Shown here: positions 11,881 through 23,493 of the stretch, piece after piece
Layout of the letters: the number at the start of each line of letters is the position of its first letter
How positions within the stretch are numbered: the stretch's first letter is position 1
From: Carnegiea gigantea
Taxonomy: Eukaryota; Streptophyta; Magnoliopsida; Caryophyllales; Cactaceae
DNA: 64,000 nt
Assembly: GCA_029747015.1 (NCBI GenBank)
Contig: JAKOGI010000819.1
Location: 248,001 to 312,000 of the forward strand
Reading direction: 5' to 3'
The notes under the pieces: model-generated
Told to the model about the DNA's origin: nothing
Databases searched by the model: none
What the model saw: only the letters and a program-made list of their open reading frames with translations
Made by a program: the position numbers and the translations under genes

Positions 11881-13479
11881 AGTTATTAAGATGATTAACT
11901 CTTCCTCTTTTGTTTGTTCCCCTATTACGGTCTCACAGACCATGCTTAATCAGATTCATTGACAGTTCAAGTAAGGAGACCTTTAGCGACTTCATGCAGC
12001 TATCAATTCCTTGGAGATTGTAATGTTATCTTCTTTTGAAATTGGCTTAACCTAAGCACTTTATATTCTTGATCCCTTGTCATTTGGTAGGCCACTTTAC
12101 ACCTATAGAAAGTTGTATTTCAACTTTTAATGTTGAAGCTGTCTAATTTTACACCCAACAAGGGGTCCTTATGGAAGGGCCATATCGTCTTATTTGCTGT
12201 TTGGGTGAGTGCATTACTGCTCAGGTTACTAACCAATGTCCTCCTTTTCCCTCACGAATCCTCCTCAATCCATGTTTTATATCAGGACTCTTACCGAAGT
12301 TGACATGGAGGAAATGAAGGTGAGAGTCTATTTTGTAGACTGTGTTGTCCACCACAGTGATTAAGCCACTCATCTTCAGTGAACCATGACTCATTATTTT
12401 TCTTCCCAATTTTTTCTTTTTTATTAGAATTTTTACAATGCTAATGCACGTGAATCCTTTTATGGGTGACAGCTGCTGGTGCTCTTACTCCGAGCTTAAA
12501 CGTTTATGTGACTGGAGAAGGAGAGCAGGCTATATACATGGCGGTCTTATTGGTTCTTGAAGCAGAAGGCCCTGAACTTCTGTTTGCTCCCACTTTTACT
12601 GGGTGAGTATATTGCTTATCTTGTTATCATGAGTTGAGCTACAACCTCTTGGCTGTTGTGCCCTTTTGAATACAATCGTCAACAATATGGATTGATAGTA
12701 CACTATATTCACTCTACAAGGAGAGCGTTTGTGAATAGTTTTACTTATCGCCACCTCAAATAGATGAGCTTTTAAAATATAAGCTGATTTTGCGACCTTT
12801 CCTTTTGCTAACTTTCGCTTCTTTCATAAAAAGGGACCTGAAACGACTTCAGGCCATAGAGATCTCATGTCTGTCATTCTAAAAGGTGTTATTCAGCAAG
12901 AGCACAAGATATGGCTGAGCCTTCTTTGGTACATGAAAGGAATCCTTATCCAAATTCTCCATTAGAGGTGAAACTGCTTCAAGTTTTCAATCCTGAAGAT
13001 CCTTACACCATGTCTACTTCTTTAGGAGAACCATTTGTACCCCGCATTCTATATAGTGCTCTTTTTCTGGAGCATTGCACAATGATCCTCGTCGACATTC
13101 CTGGGCTCCTCGGGGCAATCCCCGAACAGATGCAGGCACAAGTTGTGCTTTAATTGACTCTGGCTATGCCTTGGGTTATGTTAACTACTTCTTTGGTGGA
13201 AGCAATAGTGGATCCTTGGATGATCAATAAGGACAACCTATGTAGACCTATGTAGGTGCTTTTTTGGTAATTGTACTCTAATGCAGTGCAAATGTTTTAC
13301 AAGCCTGTTATGAATCTAAAGTAATTCAACCCCCATTTCCCCCCAAAAATAAAGAAGACAAATGACATAATAAGTACTTGAGTGCTCTGTAGTCTTAAGT
13401 AGTAATTCGAGAATTTTATTGAATAACTTTCAAATTACAAACAATTAAAGCTATAATATCACAATGGATGATGATATGC

Positions 13480-13510
<31 letters not shown>

Positions 13511-13789
13511 AATAATAACCAAATGCACCTTAGTAAACTGCTAGGGAGCTCGACCAGGTTCCCCACATGCCTAACTTTTCGAGTCTGTCTTGGACTTGAC
13601 ATTCTTCCCAGTCCAATTCAAACTGAGCTATTGACAGCAGTAGAGCATAGGAACCCGACTAGTTCCTTAGTGAAAAGCATGGCCGAATTCTGCTTGGATT
13701 TAGATCATCTTGCAGATATAAATTAAAGCTGCCTATTCTTTGAATCTCATCAATTGATAGAGTGACCTCATAAGTTCCAAAAATCACAA
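11881..13789 (+). other. Probable decayed continuation of the antisense ORF region; no assignable domain
   Basis: Short open stretches only. An 80-codon frame at 12911-13153 (starting MAEPSLVHERNPYPNSPLEV) has protein-like composition but no family I recognise. The segment separates the PMD fragment from the DUF7745-like fragment and may be linker or intron sequence of the same locus. Confidence 0.35.
13464..13516. repeat. (GAT)n microsatellite
   Basis: A run of GAT/TGA triplets with slight interruptions at both ends. Confidence 0.9.
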
Positions 13790-15212
13790 TGTCTCTCGAA
13801 CCTTCTTGGCTTATTTCCCTTGACACTGTAGATAAGTATGAACTTAAGAGCCTCCGCTTGAGTAGCCTTCTTAGTCTACACCAAGTCCACATATCTTGGG
13901 ACTTGTTTAGAGCTGCTGCTACATTTTGGGACCCTAAACTTCATGTCTTCCATTTTGCAAGCCATGAATTGTGGCTATTAACCAATGAATTTGGTGGCGT
14001 CATAGGCTTCCCACTCTACTACTCTCTGTTCTGCTATATGTCCTTGTAGATCTACCCTCTCAATATAGTTGCGTCTTAGGTACATGTAAGGAGGATGTAG
14101 GCTTGTATACTCATTAGGGTTGAGGTAGATTTTATGGCTTTGGTTTTTTATTTTCTGGAGGGGAACAAGCAAGCTTTTGAGGGTGTGTATAGATGTAGGG
14201 CTATTCTTCTTTGCCTTCTCAAGGCCTTCCTATTTGTAGGTCGTTCTGCAAATAGAGGAGCAACCATGCTTTTAGCATAGTAGAAGGGGTGCCTCGTAAC
14301 GGAACACCAATGCCCCTCATCATTGTTGAGGTCATACTATGCCTGGACCGTATTCACCACCACTAGGACCAATTCTTCTCAGAGAGGCCTTCACTGCTGT
14401 AGGTAGCCTTTCGGCCCATTTGGCTAGGACCCACCTGGGATATCACCCAGATCAGCCTTTCGTCTTCTTCTTCTTCCTTTTTTTTTGGGGGCTGCTTCTC
14501 TACTCTGATTCCCCTCTCTTTTTTTGTTCTTCTTGGGCTACAACAACCCGATATGTCTCTGCTAGGCCTAATTGACCTTTACTCTTTTGCTTTTCTTTCC
14601 TTTTTTGTGTAGATTTAGCTGTTAGAGTATCTGAGACTGATTGAGGCCCCGAGGGACATAGAAATGTGCCCAGCTCTGCAATTTTTCCAAAGAAACAGAT
14701 TGTTCAAGGACCAATTTATGGAAAACTAGATTGGTTTCTTGGAGCACGATCCTCCTCTCTGTTTGGTGATTTGCTGGTAGTGCCTACGACAATCTGTAAC
14801 CAATGGGGGAAACTTTACATATGTTCGTCTCAGTGGTTTGGCCATGGGAACTTACCTTTTCCATGGCCGACTAATGTAATAATTCGAATACAGATAATAT
14901 ATCCCCACATTGGATTGCATTGCCCCTGGAAGCTACAAGAAGGATCCTTCCAGCATTAAGTCTTGGGTGGACTATTGGCTTCACTGTCCCACCGTTGCAA
15001 TGTCGCCTATCCCATGATCCACATATGTCTCTGAGTATTATCAGGAGTGTATGAGAAAACGCGATGTTGAGGTAAGGAAAATTCTTTGTGCTAGGGAGAA
15101 TGCCGCCAAGGAAGAAATGCCTAAGTGTGGCTCGCCTTCAAGTGGGAGAAAAAGAGCTAAGGATCCTTCCTTGCAAAGGACAACACCCCGATCGAGTAGG
15201 ATAAGAACTTGA
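13790..15212 (+). pseudogene. DUF7745-like transposon-associated protein fragment
   Basis: The frame starting at 13789 contains LFRAAATFWDPKLHVFHF followed by an acidic/hydrophobic block. This resembles the motif (xALxxFWDPxxxxFxFGxxxLxPTxEE) of plant transposon-associated DUF7745 / gypsy-type transposon proteins. Further pieces in the same direction, in shifted frames, fit the rest of the family: AILLCLLKAFLFVGRSA (about 14190-14260) and SEYYQECMRKRDVEVRKILC near 15030-15090. A lysine/arginine-rich tail ends at a stop at 15210-15212. Many frameshifts and stops separate the pieces. The family name comes from memory of motifs and should be tested. The fragment is antisense to the Tat pol at 15.85-17.3 kb. 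Confidence 0.5.
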
Positions 15213-15849
15213 AGAAGTATTAGGATTTTAGCTTTCCCTCTTCATTTTAGAATAAAGTTTTAATGCTTTTCATAGTAGCATGCTATTAGGTCTTTTATTT
15301 TAAGTTATATGCTTTTATAATTTCGGATAGTAATAAAAGCACTACAATTTTCTCTTATTACCATTATCACATGTTCTTAAATTGTTTGAACTTCCAAATC
15401 ACATGGCCAAGCCTAATTTTCTTGCTCGCGGAACTGGGGGTGTTGTCGAGTTTGCTTTAAGGAAGCTTTGCCTAAGTTTGCTGGGACCTAGATCGGTTTC
15501 CCCAGGAAACCCAAGTCATTTTCCTACAGTTGGTCCATTAGGCTACGTACTTCACTTAGCCTGCTTCTTTTTTTTATTTTTTATTTTAAAAATGGGCATG
15601 CACTTAAGACTGGTAACTAGGTTGGGCTATCAAAGCTTCCTATGTATCCGGAATGTGGAATCGATCCTTCATAGTTCATTGTATGCTATTATTTATGAGT
15701 ATTTGTTTTGTGGGCCTAGTGTAGACCCTATGAACTTGTTACAAACTTCAATGAAGCGTAAACTTGCTAGGCATAATACTTTTTCAACTGATAAAGGGTA
15801 CTAAGTATATTCCTTTTCATCCATATTCATAAGTTTCATTACTTCGCCT
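15213..15849. other. Spacer; open frame without recognised domain
   Basis: Holds a 140-codon open frame (15382-15804, + strand) with a hydrophobic Phe/Leu tract encoded by a T-rich run. It has no homolog I recognise. The segment lies exactly between the Tat pol end (- strand) and the DUF7745-like ORF end (+ strand), where both transcripts would terminate. Confidence 0.35.
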
Positions 15850-16830
15850 GGTAAGATGGTTTTTATGATGTATGAACCCAGCCAGTTGAGTTTAAACTTT
15901 CCCTTTTCGTCTTGTAGTAGGGACCTTATTTCCTTTAAGGCTAGGTCCCCCCCAGCCCTTGAGGTCTTTGGGCTTAAGTTTTTACTGAAAGCTTCCGGGC
16001 TTGGTAAATTTGGACATTGTATAGTGCCCTTAGCCTCCTTTCATCTAGCATTACTAATTCTTCTTATCAAGCTTTTGCCCACTCTAACTCTAGGATTTGA
16101 CTTTTTATAATTACGCTAAGTGAGGGCATTGTTATTTTTATTAGAAGTACTACTTCCGTTCCACACACCAAGGAGTTAGGCATTGCTCTCGTTGAACCAC
16201 GAATTGAGGGTCTATATCCCTACAGTGCAAAAAGGAGCTTATTAGGCCAATCTTTGTAATTCTCAGGCATTTTCTTAATGATCCTATGAATATTCTTATT
16301 GTCTTCAACTACCCCATTTTTCTGGTGACGATGAGGAGATCACTTGTGATGTTGAATTTTATATTTTTCAAGATTGCCACCTCCTTTCTAAAATGGCTAC
16401 CCTAATCACTTAATAGTTCATGTGGTGGGCTGTACCTGTATATAATGTTATTGATAAGGAATTTAGCCGCATGCTCTGAAGTGATTTTAGCATTGGAGGC
16501 TGCTTCTACCCTTTTTATAAAGTTAATGATTGTTATAAGCACATATTCATATCTAGCTATCCCCTTCGTTGTTATTTTTCCAATGATGTTGACTCCCTAG
16601 ACCAAAAAGGGCTAAGGGGAAGTAAGCGTAGAGAGAACGAAGAGAGGCTGATGCTCAAATTAGCATATACTGGACATTTATAACATCTTCTCCCATATGC
16701 ATAACAATCTGCTTCCATTATGGACCAATAGTACCTAATCCTTTGAAATTTTTTAGCCAGCATTCTACAATTCATATGTGGCCCACATTCTTTTCCATGG
16801 ACTTCCCTCGTGATTTCCCATGCTTCCTCT
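15850..16830 (-). pseudogene. Tat-lineage Ty3/gypsy integrase, decayed
   Basis: Read on the - strand, 16775-16572 gives CRMLAKKFQRIRYYWSIMEAD and later CYKCPVY, the HHCC zinc-finger part of gypsy integrase. Farther on (about 16290-16100) come KMPENYKDWPNKLLFALWGY and VCGTEVVLL, matching the Tat motif KLPFALxxYRTxxRTSTGxTPxxLVYGxEAVLP. At 15990-15850 LALKEIRSLLQDEKGKFK and NWLGSY match the C-terminal domain (DLVLKxxxxxxxxxGKxxxxWxGPY). There are stops and frameshifts throughout. The enzyme would insert the cDNA copy into the genome. The lineage call rests on these motifs and on the adjacent archaeal-like RNase H. Confidence 0.8.
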
Positions 16831-16929
16831 TACATGCAGAGCAGGTTTATGCCCATATCCATCTTCTTATAGAACTTTTCTTTATTCTTAAAGAAGTGTG
16901 AGGCTAGCAATCTTATCACTCATTGAGCT

Positions 16930-17303
16930 TTCGGGAAGACTACTTTTGGGGAAGTTAGCGGGTATTCTTTTTGCATTAAGTACTGAACAATATCGTAATA
17001 CCAAATAGTGAGATCGACACTACACACTTTATGGTATAATAATGTCCTGGCTTACTTCTCCTTTCGACTATCAATGGCATCGGATGAATGCCATAGGGAT
17101 GTTGATCATTGAAGCTAACTTTTCTAGGGCATTCGAAAACTGATTATCTTCATGAGGGAGCTTAGTAAAGTTCTTGGCAAGCTCAACTAGGTGGGCTTGG
17201 TATGGTGCCAAAGCTTCGCTTCTCAACTTTCATTTTTGCATGATTTGATTAATTATCAAATTGGAGTTACCGTATACCTACAGCCTCTTGTTCGTGCAAA
17301 AAA
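16930..17303 (-). pseudogene. Tat-lineage second RNase H (RVT_3-like), decayed
   Basis: On the - strand, 17290-17130 translates as an LxVYGNSNLIINQIM-like strand followed, past a stop, by LAPYQAHLVELAKNF and then HEDNQFSNALEKLASM. This is the plant-type RNase H pattern LxVYGDSxLVIxQxxGEW...PYxxxxxxLxxxFxxxxxxHxxRxxNxxADALAxLA. The usual aspartate in GDS is asparagine and the ADAL aspartate is also asparagine here, so catalysis would be lost. The match stops at the Athila LTR start near 17304, the likely insertion boundary. Confidence 0.75.
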
Positions 17304-19273
17304 TGTGTTATTTTTACGATACTTTCATGCCTAATTTATGCTCATTATAATCACTATTTTTAGGTTTTTATTTGGTTTTATTTGGTTTTGTAGGTTTTGA
17401 ATAATTATAGCAAAAATGCGAGAAAATGATGAAAAATGCCAGAAATGAAGAATCCGGCCAAGTTGATTCAAGCCCAACCTATTTCATCCATCAACATAAT
17501 GAGGAAAAAAAAAAAAGAAACTTTAATAAAACCCCCAGCCCAGGCATGTGCCTGTCATGTGACCTGTTGCCCACCCCCCTCCCTCACTGAATCCCTTCCC
17601 TTTCTTCTTGGCTGACAAAAACCCTAAAAACTCGGCCCCCCTGCTCCTCCATCTCTATCTTCATCATCTTCTCTCTCTCTCTCTATAACCCATCACTCTC
17701 ACCACCACCGAGCGCCAGCGTAGCACACCAAATCACCACCCCCATCTAACAGAATGCAAGCAGCAACCACCAGATTGCACCATCTCCTTTGCCCACGCGT
17801 TTCCAGATGGACGGTGAAGATTGAACAAGTTTGGGTGTAAATTGAAGGGAACCGACACTAGAAAAAGAGGTTAGGGGGTCTTTTAGGTTGAATTAGTTTT
17901 AATTTTTGAAGTTTTAACTTGAATTTCATATGCATTTTTCGATTTTTCAGAGTTAGGGTTTCAGAAATTTCGGGTTAGGGTTTGATGTTAGATTGGTTTT
18001 GGTTCCAAATTTCATGCAGTTAAGCTACAATTTTGCTAATTGCCAGTTTAATTTCAGAATTTTTAGCTTGCTTTGGCCAGATTTTGGGAGTTGGTTTGTT
18101 AAATTCAATTCGTTTCCCCCTCTCCTGTTTTTGTTCGTGAAATCGGCCATGGCGTTTCAGCCATTGTTGGCAGTTGTTGAAGCTCAAGATGGGGATGTAA
18201 TGTCTGGCTGAGCTGGAAGGCAAGGATGCCTTGAATCCTATTTTCGTTCCCCTCATTTGAGCTGCGCACATCAGAAGTCTTTTTCCTTGTTGCGGCCTTC
18301 CCTGTTTCATACCTGAGCAGAGCAAGTTCGATCTCATTCGTATGATTTCAGTCTATACTATGTTCGAATATTATGAGTTTTAGACTGTTTGATTCCCCCT
18401 CTCCCTGATTTAGCTTGGTTTGATTATTTTGAGCTGCTCTTTCGTTGATTAGCTTGGTTTGAGTTGGTTTAAGTTGCTATTATTATCAGTTGCATTAGGT
18501 TCGATTATTAGGTTCGATTAATGGTTGATTTTGGTTGGTTGAGCTGGATTTAGATGTAGTTTGATGGTTTGATGGTTAGATGCGTTTAGATCAAGTTATT
18601 TGGTTTGATTTGGTTCGAATGGTTTTGTTGATATGATTTCAACTTGACTTAGTTTGTTATGGCTTCGTGGCTATTCTGATGTAATCTATAATGGTTGCGT
18701 TGCATAGATGGCTTGACATGGTTGACATGGTTTCGTTGTTTGCTATGGTACGAATAGTGGTTTGATATGGTTAGATTGCTATTTGGTTTGCCATGTTTTG
18801 ATAGTTCGAATGATTTACTTTGTTGCTAGTCGTCATTGCTCGATTTAGATTGTTTAAGGTTGTTTAGTTGCATTGATCTATACTTTAGTTTTTCTTGTTG
18901 ATTATTCCTTCAAGTTTATTTCCTTAGGTTTCTTAATTATGAGGCTTAGTAGCTTGGTTTGGTTACTTAGGTTTCCTAATCGTTATTTCTTCAAGCCTAG
19001 AGTGTAGTTTTCCTTTTTTTCTTTTTTTTATGTTTTAGGTCTCCAAATGGTTGTCTCTTTAAGTTTTTCTTGATGACTTCTCTTTGTTGATGTCCTTTCT
19101 ATTACTTAGTTAAAATTTTCTAAATCAAGTATTTCCTTAGGTTTAGGTAATGTTACTTTTAAAAATTTCAGTGACCTAAGTCTTTCCATCGCCCCTGAAG
19201 AAATGACCCTCAAATACTGCAGCGAAAGCTGTACGCTTGCGGCATTTTGGTTTACACTCAAATTTATCGTGCA
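17304..19273 (+). repeat. 5' LTR of Athila-type element A
   Basis: Bounded on the right by an Athila-type primer site at 19280 and on the left by the abrupt end of Tat homology. The likely ends are TGTGTTATTTTTACG and ATCGTGCA. It contains a CT-rich block near 17660-17700 and T-rich DNA from 18.3 to 19.2 kb. The + and - frames at 17993-18337 are incidental. I could not find a matching second copy: the LTR-like start at 54191 differs. Confidence 0.6.
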
Positions 19274-19279
19274 AGTTTT

Positions 19280-19297
19280 TGGCACCGTTGTCGGGGA
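19280..19297 (+). other. Primer-binding site, tRNA-Asp type (Athila/Tat)
   Basis: TGGCACCGTTGTCGGGGA differs at two positions from TGGCGCCGTTGCCGGGGA, the conserved Athila/Tat primer site. Both changes are transitions (G to A, C to T). Confidence 0.85.
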
Positions 19298-19832
19298 ATG
19301 ACGGCATAAGATTAGGTCATATTTTCATTTTCTTGGCTAATTTCTTATTAGTTGCATATGTTATGTCTTACTTGTCTATTTCATTATTAATTGTTACTTA
19401 GCTTATTCATTTCGTGAAAAACCCAAAGATCCAAAAAAATGGGAAAAGCCTAAAATTGAAAAAAAAAATTGAAAAACTTGAAAACCGCTAAAAAAAATTG
19501 AAAATAAAATTTTTTATTTTGAATGAAGAACTCTAAAAAAACACGCTACTTAGAATTGAATTATAGTTTTAGTTGCTTTATTTTGTAGTTTTGGAATTTG
19601 GTTTTTGTTGGGACTTGTCTTATTTTTATTTTTATTTTAGGGATTGATTAACTTTTTGATTTAGTTACCTTTTGTTTGTAAATTGTCCTTACGGTTGAGT
19701 AATATTTTGATTTGGATGTGTGTTTAAGAAAAAAGAAGAAAAAAAAAAGAAAATTCAAAAATTTTAAAAAAAAATAGAAAAGGAAATAAGACCAAAAATA
19801 AGACTTCTTTTTGGTGAAGGTGTGGGGTTTAT
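19298..19832 (+). other. Leader between primer site and gag of element A
   Basis: A- and T-rich DNA with AAAAAATTGAAAA-type runs; no coding frame. Typical of the untranslated leader of Athila elements. Confidence 0.5.
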
Positions 19833-21690
19833 ATGACTAGTTGGGTGAGAGACCCTGAAAATCAAAGACTCACTAGGAGTGAGCCCGACCCTCACTTAGA
19901 ACTTAAATCTAAACCTAAGCTTGAGTTAGGGAATATGGCACAAGAAAGGACTTTGAGTGATATTTTCTATCCTCCTAGGACTGCTTTACCATCATGTTTT
20001 GTTATGCCTAATCTTGCACAAAATGTGACCTTCGAATTAAAACCCCATTATACTCAGATGCTCCCTAAATTCACAGGTTTAGAGGATGCTTATTTGTTTT
20101 TGAGGGAATTTGAAGAAGTTTGTTCTATGATGCATTTCCTTAATATTCCCATTGATGTTGTGCAGATGAAATTAATTCTTTTTACTTTGAAAGATTCTAC
20201 TAAATGTTGGATGTATGGCTTAGCTGCTAATTCTGTTGCTTCTTGGAATGATTTTGTAAGATTGTTCTTAAGAAAATATTTCCCTAATGCCAAGACTATT
20301 AAGCTGAGGAATGAAATTAATCAATTTGTGCAACTTGATAGGGAATCATTTTGGAAATATTTTGATTGGTTCAAAACTTTGTTGGCCCAATATCCCCATC
20401 ATGGTTTAGACCAAGTACGTTTGTGCCAGATTGTATATGGAGGACTTGACCAATAGATTAGGACCATGGTAGAGTCCATGTGCTAGGGTGGCTTTCTTTC
20501 TAAGAACCGCACAGCTGCTTGGGAGTTTTTGGAGGACTTGGCTGAGAAAACCATGCAGTAAGAAACCGCTCGTGATGACAGCTTGAGTTTTAGGTTTACA
20601 AGGGGTGGGTTGCATTCTGTTTTTTATGTAAGTCATTTAGAGTCTAAGATTGCTGTTTTAAAAAACATGTTGAAGGGATTATCTCCCCAGATTTCCCAGT
20701 TATATCAGACCTCTACAGTGCCTTGTTGTCATTGTCAAGCCCTAGATCATTCTTTGAGTGTTTGTACTTATTTTGCTCATCAGTTAGCAACTGAACAAAA
20801 GCAAGCAAGTATGGCTTTTTAGAGACCTAAAAATGACCCTTTCTCCCTTTATTACAACCTAGGGTGGAGGACTCACCCTAACTTTTCATAGAATAGTGGA
20901 CCAAATGCTACGGTTCCTAATTCTCAACCTAGGATGTTTCCTGGAAACAACTTCCAAGCCATCTCTCATCCTTCAAACTCCTTTCAGAGACCGACTTTTT
21001 CAGGTGTGCCTAATGCACCTAGACCTCCACCTCCTATAGTTCAAGTTCAACCCCCTCCCGGTTATACTAATATTGATATATTGGAGAGGAGAATCAATAA
21101 CAATGTGGAGAGAATGATTAATGCTAACATGGAAAGAATGATGAGAATGATGACTGAATAGTTTTCCCAGTTAGCATCATCTTCAAGGGAATCAGGTACT
21201 TTCTCGAGTCATCCTAAGGTGAACCCTAAGGGTCACGCCTCCCCTTCTTCTGGTAACCCTAATGAGCATGTGAGGAAAGTGAATGCGGTTATATCTCTCC
21301 ATTCTGGTCAAGAGGTTGATAACCAAGTGAGAAATCCTAATAAACCTTGCAAGTACCCTCACCAATTCTACCAGAATTCTTCTCCCTCTTCTCCTCCAGA
21401 GATTAGTCCATCCAGTCACTAAGGGGATACTACTGATAGTGTCCCCAATGCTTCAGATAGTCCTTCCTCTCCTAAATCACCTTCTAAGAAAGAGGAGCTT
21501 AAAGAGAAAGACTCCTCTGACTTAGCAAGTTCTTCACTTTCTAAGGATTCTTCCTCCCCTTCTTCTTTTGAGAAAATCCAGATGCTCTTGCCTCCTTTTC
21601 CCCATAAACTAAAGAAGAAAGATCAAGATCATATTGAGAAGATGAGAGAGACCTTCTCTCAGGTAAAGATCGACATTCCCTTACTCAATG
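19833..21690 (+). pseudogene. gag: Athila gag, broken
   Basis: Structural capsid gene of an Athila-type element. The open 207 codons from 19833 contain RTLSDIFYPPRTALPSCF, ELKPHYTQMLPKFTGLED, FTLKDSTKCWMYGL and NEINQFVQLDRESFWKYFDW, the ordered blocks of the Retrotrans_gag domain. A TAG at 20454 ends this frame; further in-frame pieces follow to about 21690. They include LSPQISQLYQTSTVPCCHCQ with an incomplete CCHC-like knuckle, RKVNAVISLHSGQEVDNQV, and KMRETFSQVKIDIPLLNAV, the lead-in to protease. At least four stops disrupt it (20454, 20821, 21159, 21420). Just after NAV the sequence switches to LINE-like coding DNA. Confidence 0.85.
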
Positions 21691-22100
21691 CGGTGGCCTA
21701 TGAATTGTTGGTGGTCAACTCCTATTTCAAGAAGAAGGAGGATCACTTGGTGACCTTAAGACTGGCTCCTTAAAGACCCAAATTGATTACTTTCTGATGA
21801 GGGCGGATAGCTGGAAGTCTTGTAAGGATTGCAAGGTGATTCCTAGTGAGTATCAAGGGAATTAGCTTAGGTTGATAGTGTTGGATGTGGGGTTTAAATG
21901 TTCAAAGTGGAAGAAGAGGAGAGTCGAGGACCTTAGAGTTAAGTGGTAGACCCTCACGAAGGAGAATGTCGGGTTATTATTAGAGAGGATTATTGAAGAA
22001 GAAGCTTGGAGGCGGGCAGAGGATGCAGATACAATGTGGGAGGTAATGACAGATTGTATTCGAAGGTCGGCTAAGGAAATCCTAAGTACTTCTAGAAGAG
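21691..22100 (+). mobile_element. RTE-type LINE fragment captured in Athila A
   Basis: Translation gives NSYFKKKEDHLVT, QIDYFLMRADSWKSCKDCKV, IPSEYQGN, KKRRVEDLRVKW and, later, an amphipathic EEEAWRRAEDADTMWE stretch. These match the end of the apurinic endonuclease domain and the linker before RT in plant RTE-type LINEs (often annotated as craniofacial development protein 2-like). The fragment has neither the catalytic start of the endonuclease nor any RT and lacks a poly(A) tail, so it is an internal piece. It replaces the protease, RT, RNase H and most of the integrase of the Athila element. I infer filler DNA at a repaired break. Confidence 0.7.
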
Positions 22101-22118
22101 GAAATCCTAGGTACTTCT
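22076..22118. repeat. 25-bp tandem duplication at LINE/Athila junction
   Basis: GAAATCCTAAGTACTTCT (22076-22093) recurs as GAAATCCTAGGTACTTCT (22101-22118) with one difference and a 25-base period. The first copy belongs to the LINE frame; Athila integrase homology begins within or just after the second. Confidence 0.85.
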
Positions 22119-22690
22119 ACTCCATATCAGCCTCAAATAAATGGTCAAGTTAAAGTGTCTAATCGACAAATGAAGCAAATCCTAGAAAAAACTGTCACTA
22201 AAGATAGGAAAGATTGGGCAGACAATTTGGGCCTATTAGATGACCTTTAAGACTCCCTTAAGCATGTCCTCTTATAGGCTGATCTATGGTCGTCTTTGTG
22301 ATTTAGCCGATAAGCTTCAGCATCAATCTTGGTGGGAGATTAGGACCCTTACCTATGATTTGAATGCTCCTAGTGAAGAGTGGAAGTTGAGTTTGAATGA
22401 GCTGGAGGATTTTAGGAAGGAGGAATAAGATAACACTCAGTTGGGTAAGGAAAGAGCCAAAATTCTCCATCAAAAATGCATTAATGGGAAGGATTTTTCT
22501 CCCTAAGAAAAAGTTCATCCGTATGACTCTAGTCTTCACCTGTTTCTTAAAAGATTAAGTCTAGGTATGTTGTTGTGGTCAAAGTGTTTCCCATTGTGTA
22601 AATGAAAGTAAGGACAACACATTCAAGGTTAATGGGTGTAGGTTCTAGAGAAGAAGATGTAGAATGTCTCTTGCTCCACAAACCTCCTCC
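22101..22690 (+). pseudogene. Athila integrase C-terminal part
   Basis: The frame contains TPYQPQINGQVKVSNRQMKQ and ILEKTVTKDRKDWADNLG, then, from 22240, MTFKTPLSMSSYRLIYGRLC and later KVFPI...SRLMGVGS. These are the end of the integrase core and the GPY/F-like C-terminal domain of Athila. The catalytic glutamate expected in the NGQVE motif reads lysine (AAA). Stops and frameshifts occur around 22250, 22430 and 22600. Confidence 0.8.
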
Positions 22691-23493
22691 ACTTCATTAG
22701 CTAAGGTCCTCTCTTCTTATATATTAGTGTATAGTTGTTAATATATGTGTCTTATATGTTTGTTGAAAAATGGACAAAAGAAAGGGGAAAAAAAGAAAAA
22801 AAGAAAAAAAAGAGAAAGGTGTAAAAAAGAAGAAAAGAAGAAAAAGAGAGTAAGTAGGGAGTAAAATGTGGAAAGAAAATGAGAGGGTACAAAAGAGAGG
22901 AGAACAATAATAAAAACAGTTGAGACAATAGAAGATGTTGGGCAGGAAAATGGCACCAGGAGCCCAAGCTAAGTAGCAATCCTGTGCCACGAGAAACAAA
23001 GAAAAAATAGTGTCACAGAGATTTCGCACGGGTGCCTCGTGCCTGACAGAACCAGGCTACATCCTTGTCGTCATCTTGCTAACCAGAGAAGTGGCATGAA
23101 TACCCCATGTCATGTGGCACGCATGTGCCATCTTTAGCCAGCCACAAAAGTTGATTCTCCTTACTCTCTTCCTCATTTTTCTTCCATCCTCCTTTCTCTC
23201 TCTATTCTGCCCGCCCTCCTTCTACTCTCATCCTGCACTTAAAAATCCCCGTAAATACTCCACTTTTCTCATAAATTCATTCAATTCCACTCATATGTTC
23301 CCATTCTTCATAAATATTTTGCACCAAATTCATCCTTTTCTTCCACATCATTTAAGCACTTTCTCTCTCTAAAGCCTTAACCTCCATTATTAAGGTTACA
23401 GGTTTGTCACTTGACCCCATTTCAACACAAAATCAAGCTTCAAAGGCAATTTAGAGCATAAAGAACTACATTCATAACTTCATCCATTCAAGC
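22691..23493 (+). other. Spacer between pol and env-like gene of element A
   Basis: A purine-rich block (22765-22880, nearly all A and G on the + strand) is followed by GC-richer DNA with TGTGGCACGCATGTGCCA-like palindromes and a CT-rich stretch. Reading frames here (Ser/Leu/Phe-rich on the - strand, 23112-23372 on the + strand) follow from base composition. Confidence 0.5.

Noticed and set aside
13441..13520. CRISPR-like or structural repeat array
   Set aside because: Simple GAT triplet repeat without spacers; no CRISPR arrays occur in this plant DNA.
15382..15804. 140-codon open frame on the + strand
   Set aside because: No recognised domain; the hydrophobic stretch follows from a T-rich tract, and the region lies between two decayed ORFs.
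17993..18337. Overlapping + and - frames inside the Athila LTR
   Set aside because: Untranslated LTR position and no domain.
22724..23029. Phe/Leu/Ser-rich frames on the - strand suggesting membrane proteins
   Set aside because: They are the complement of a polypurine tract in the Athila spacer.
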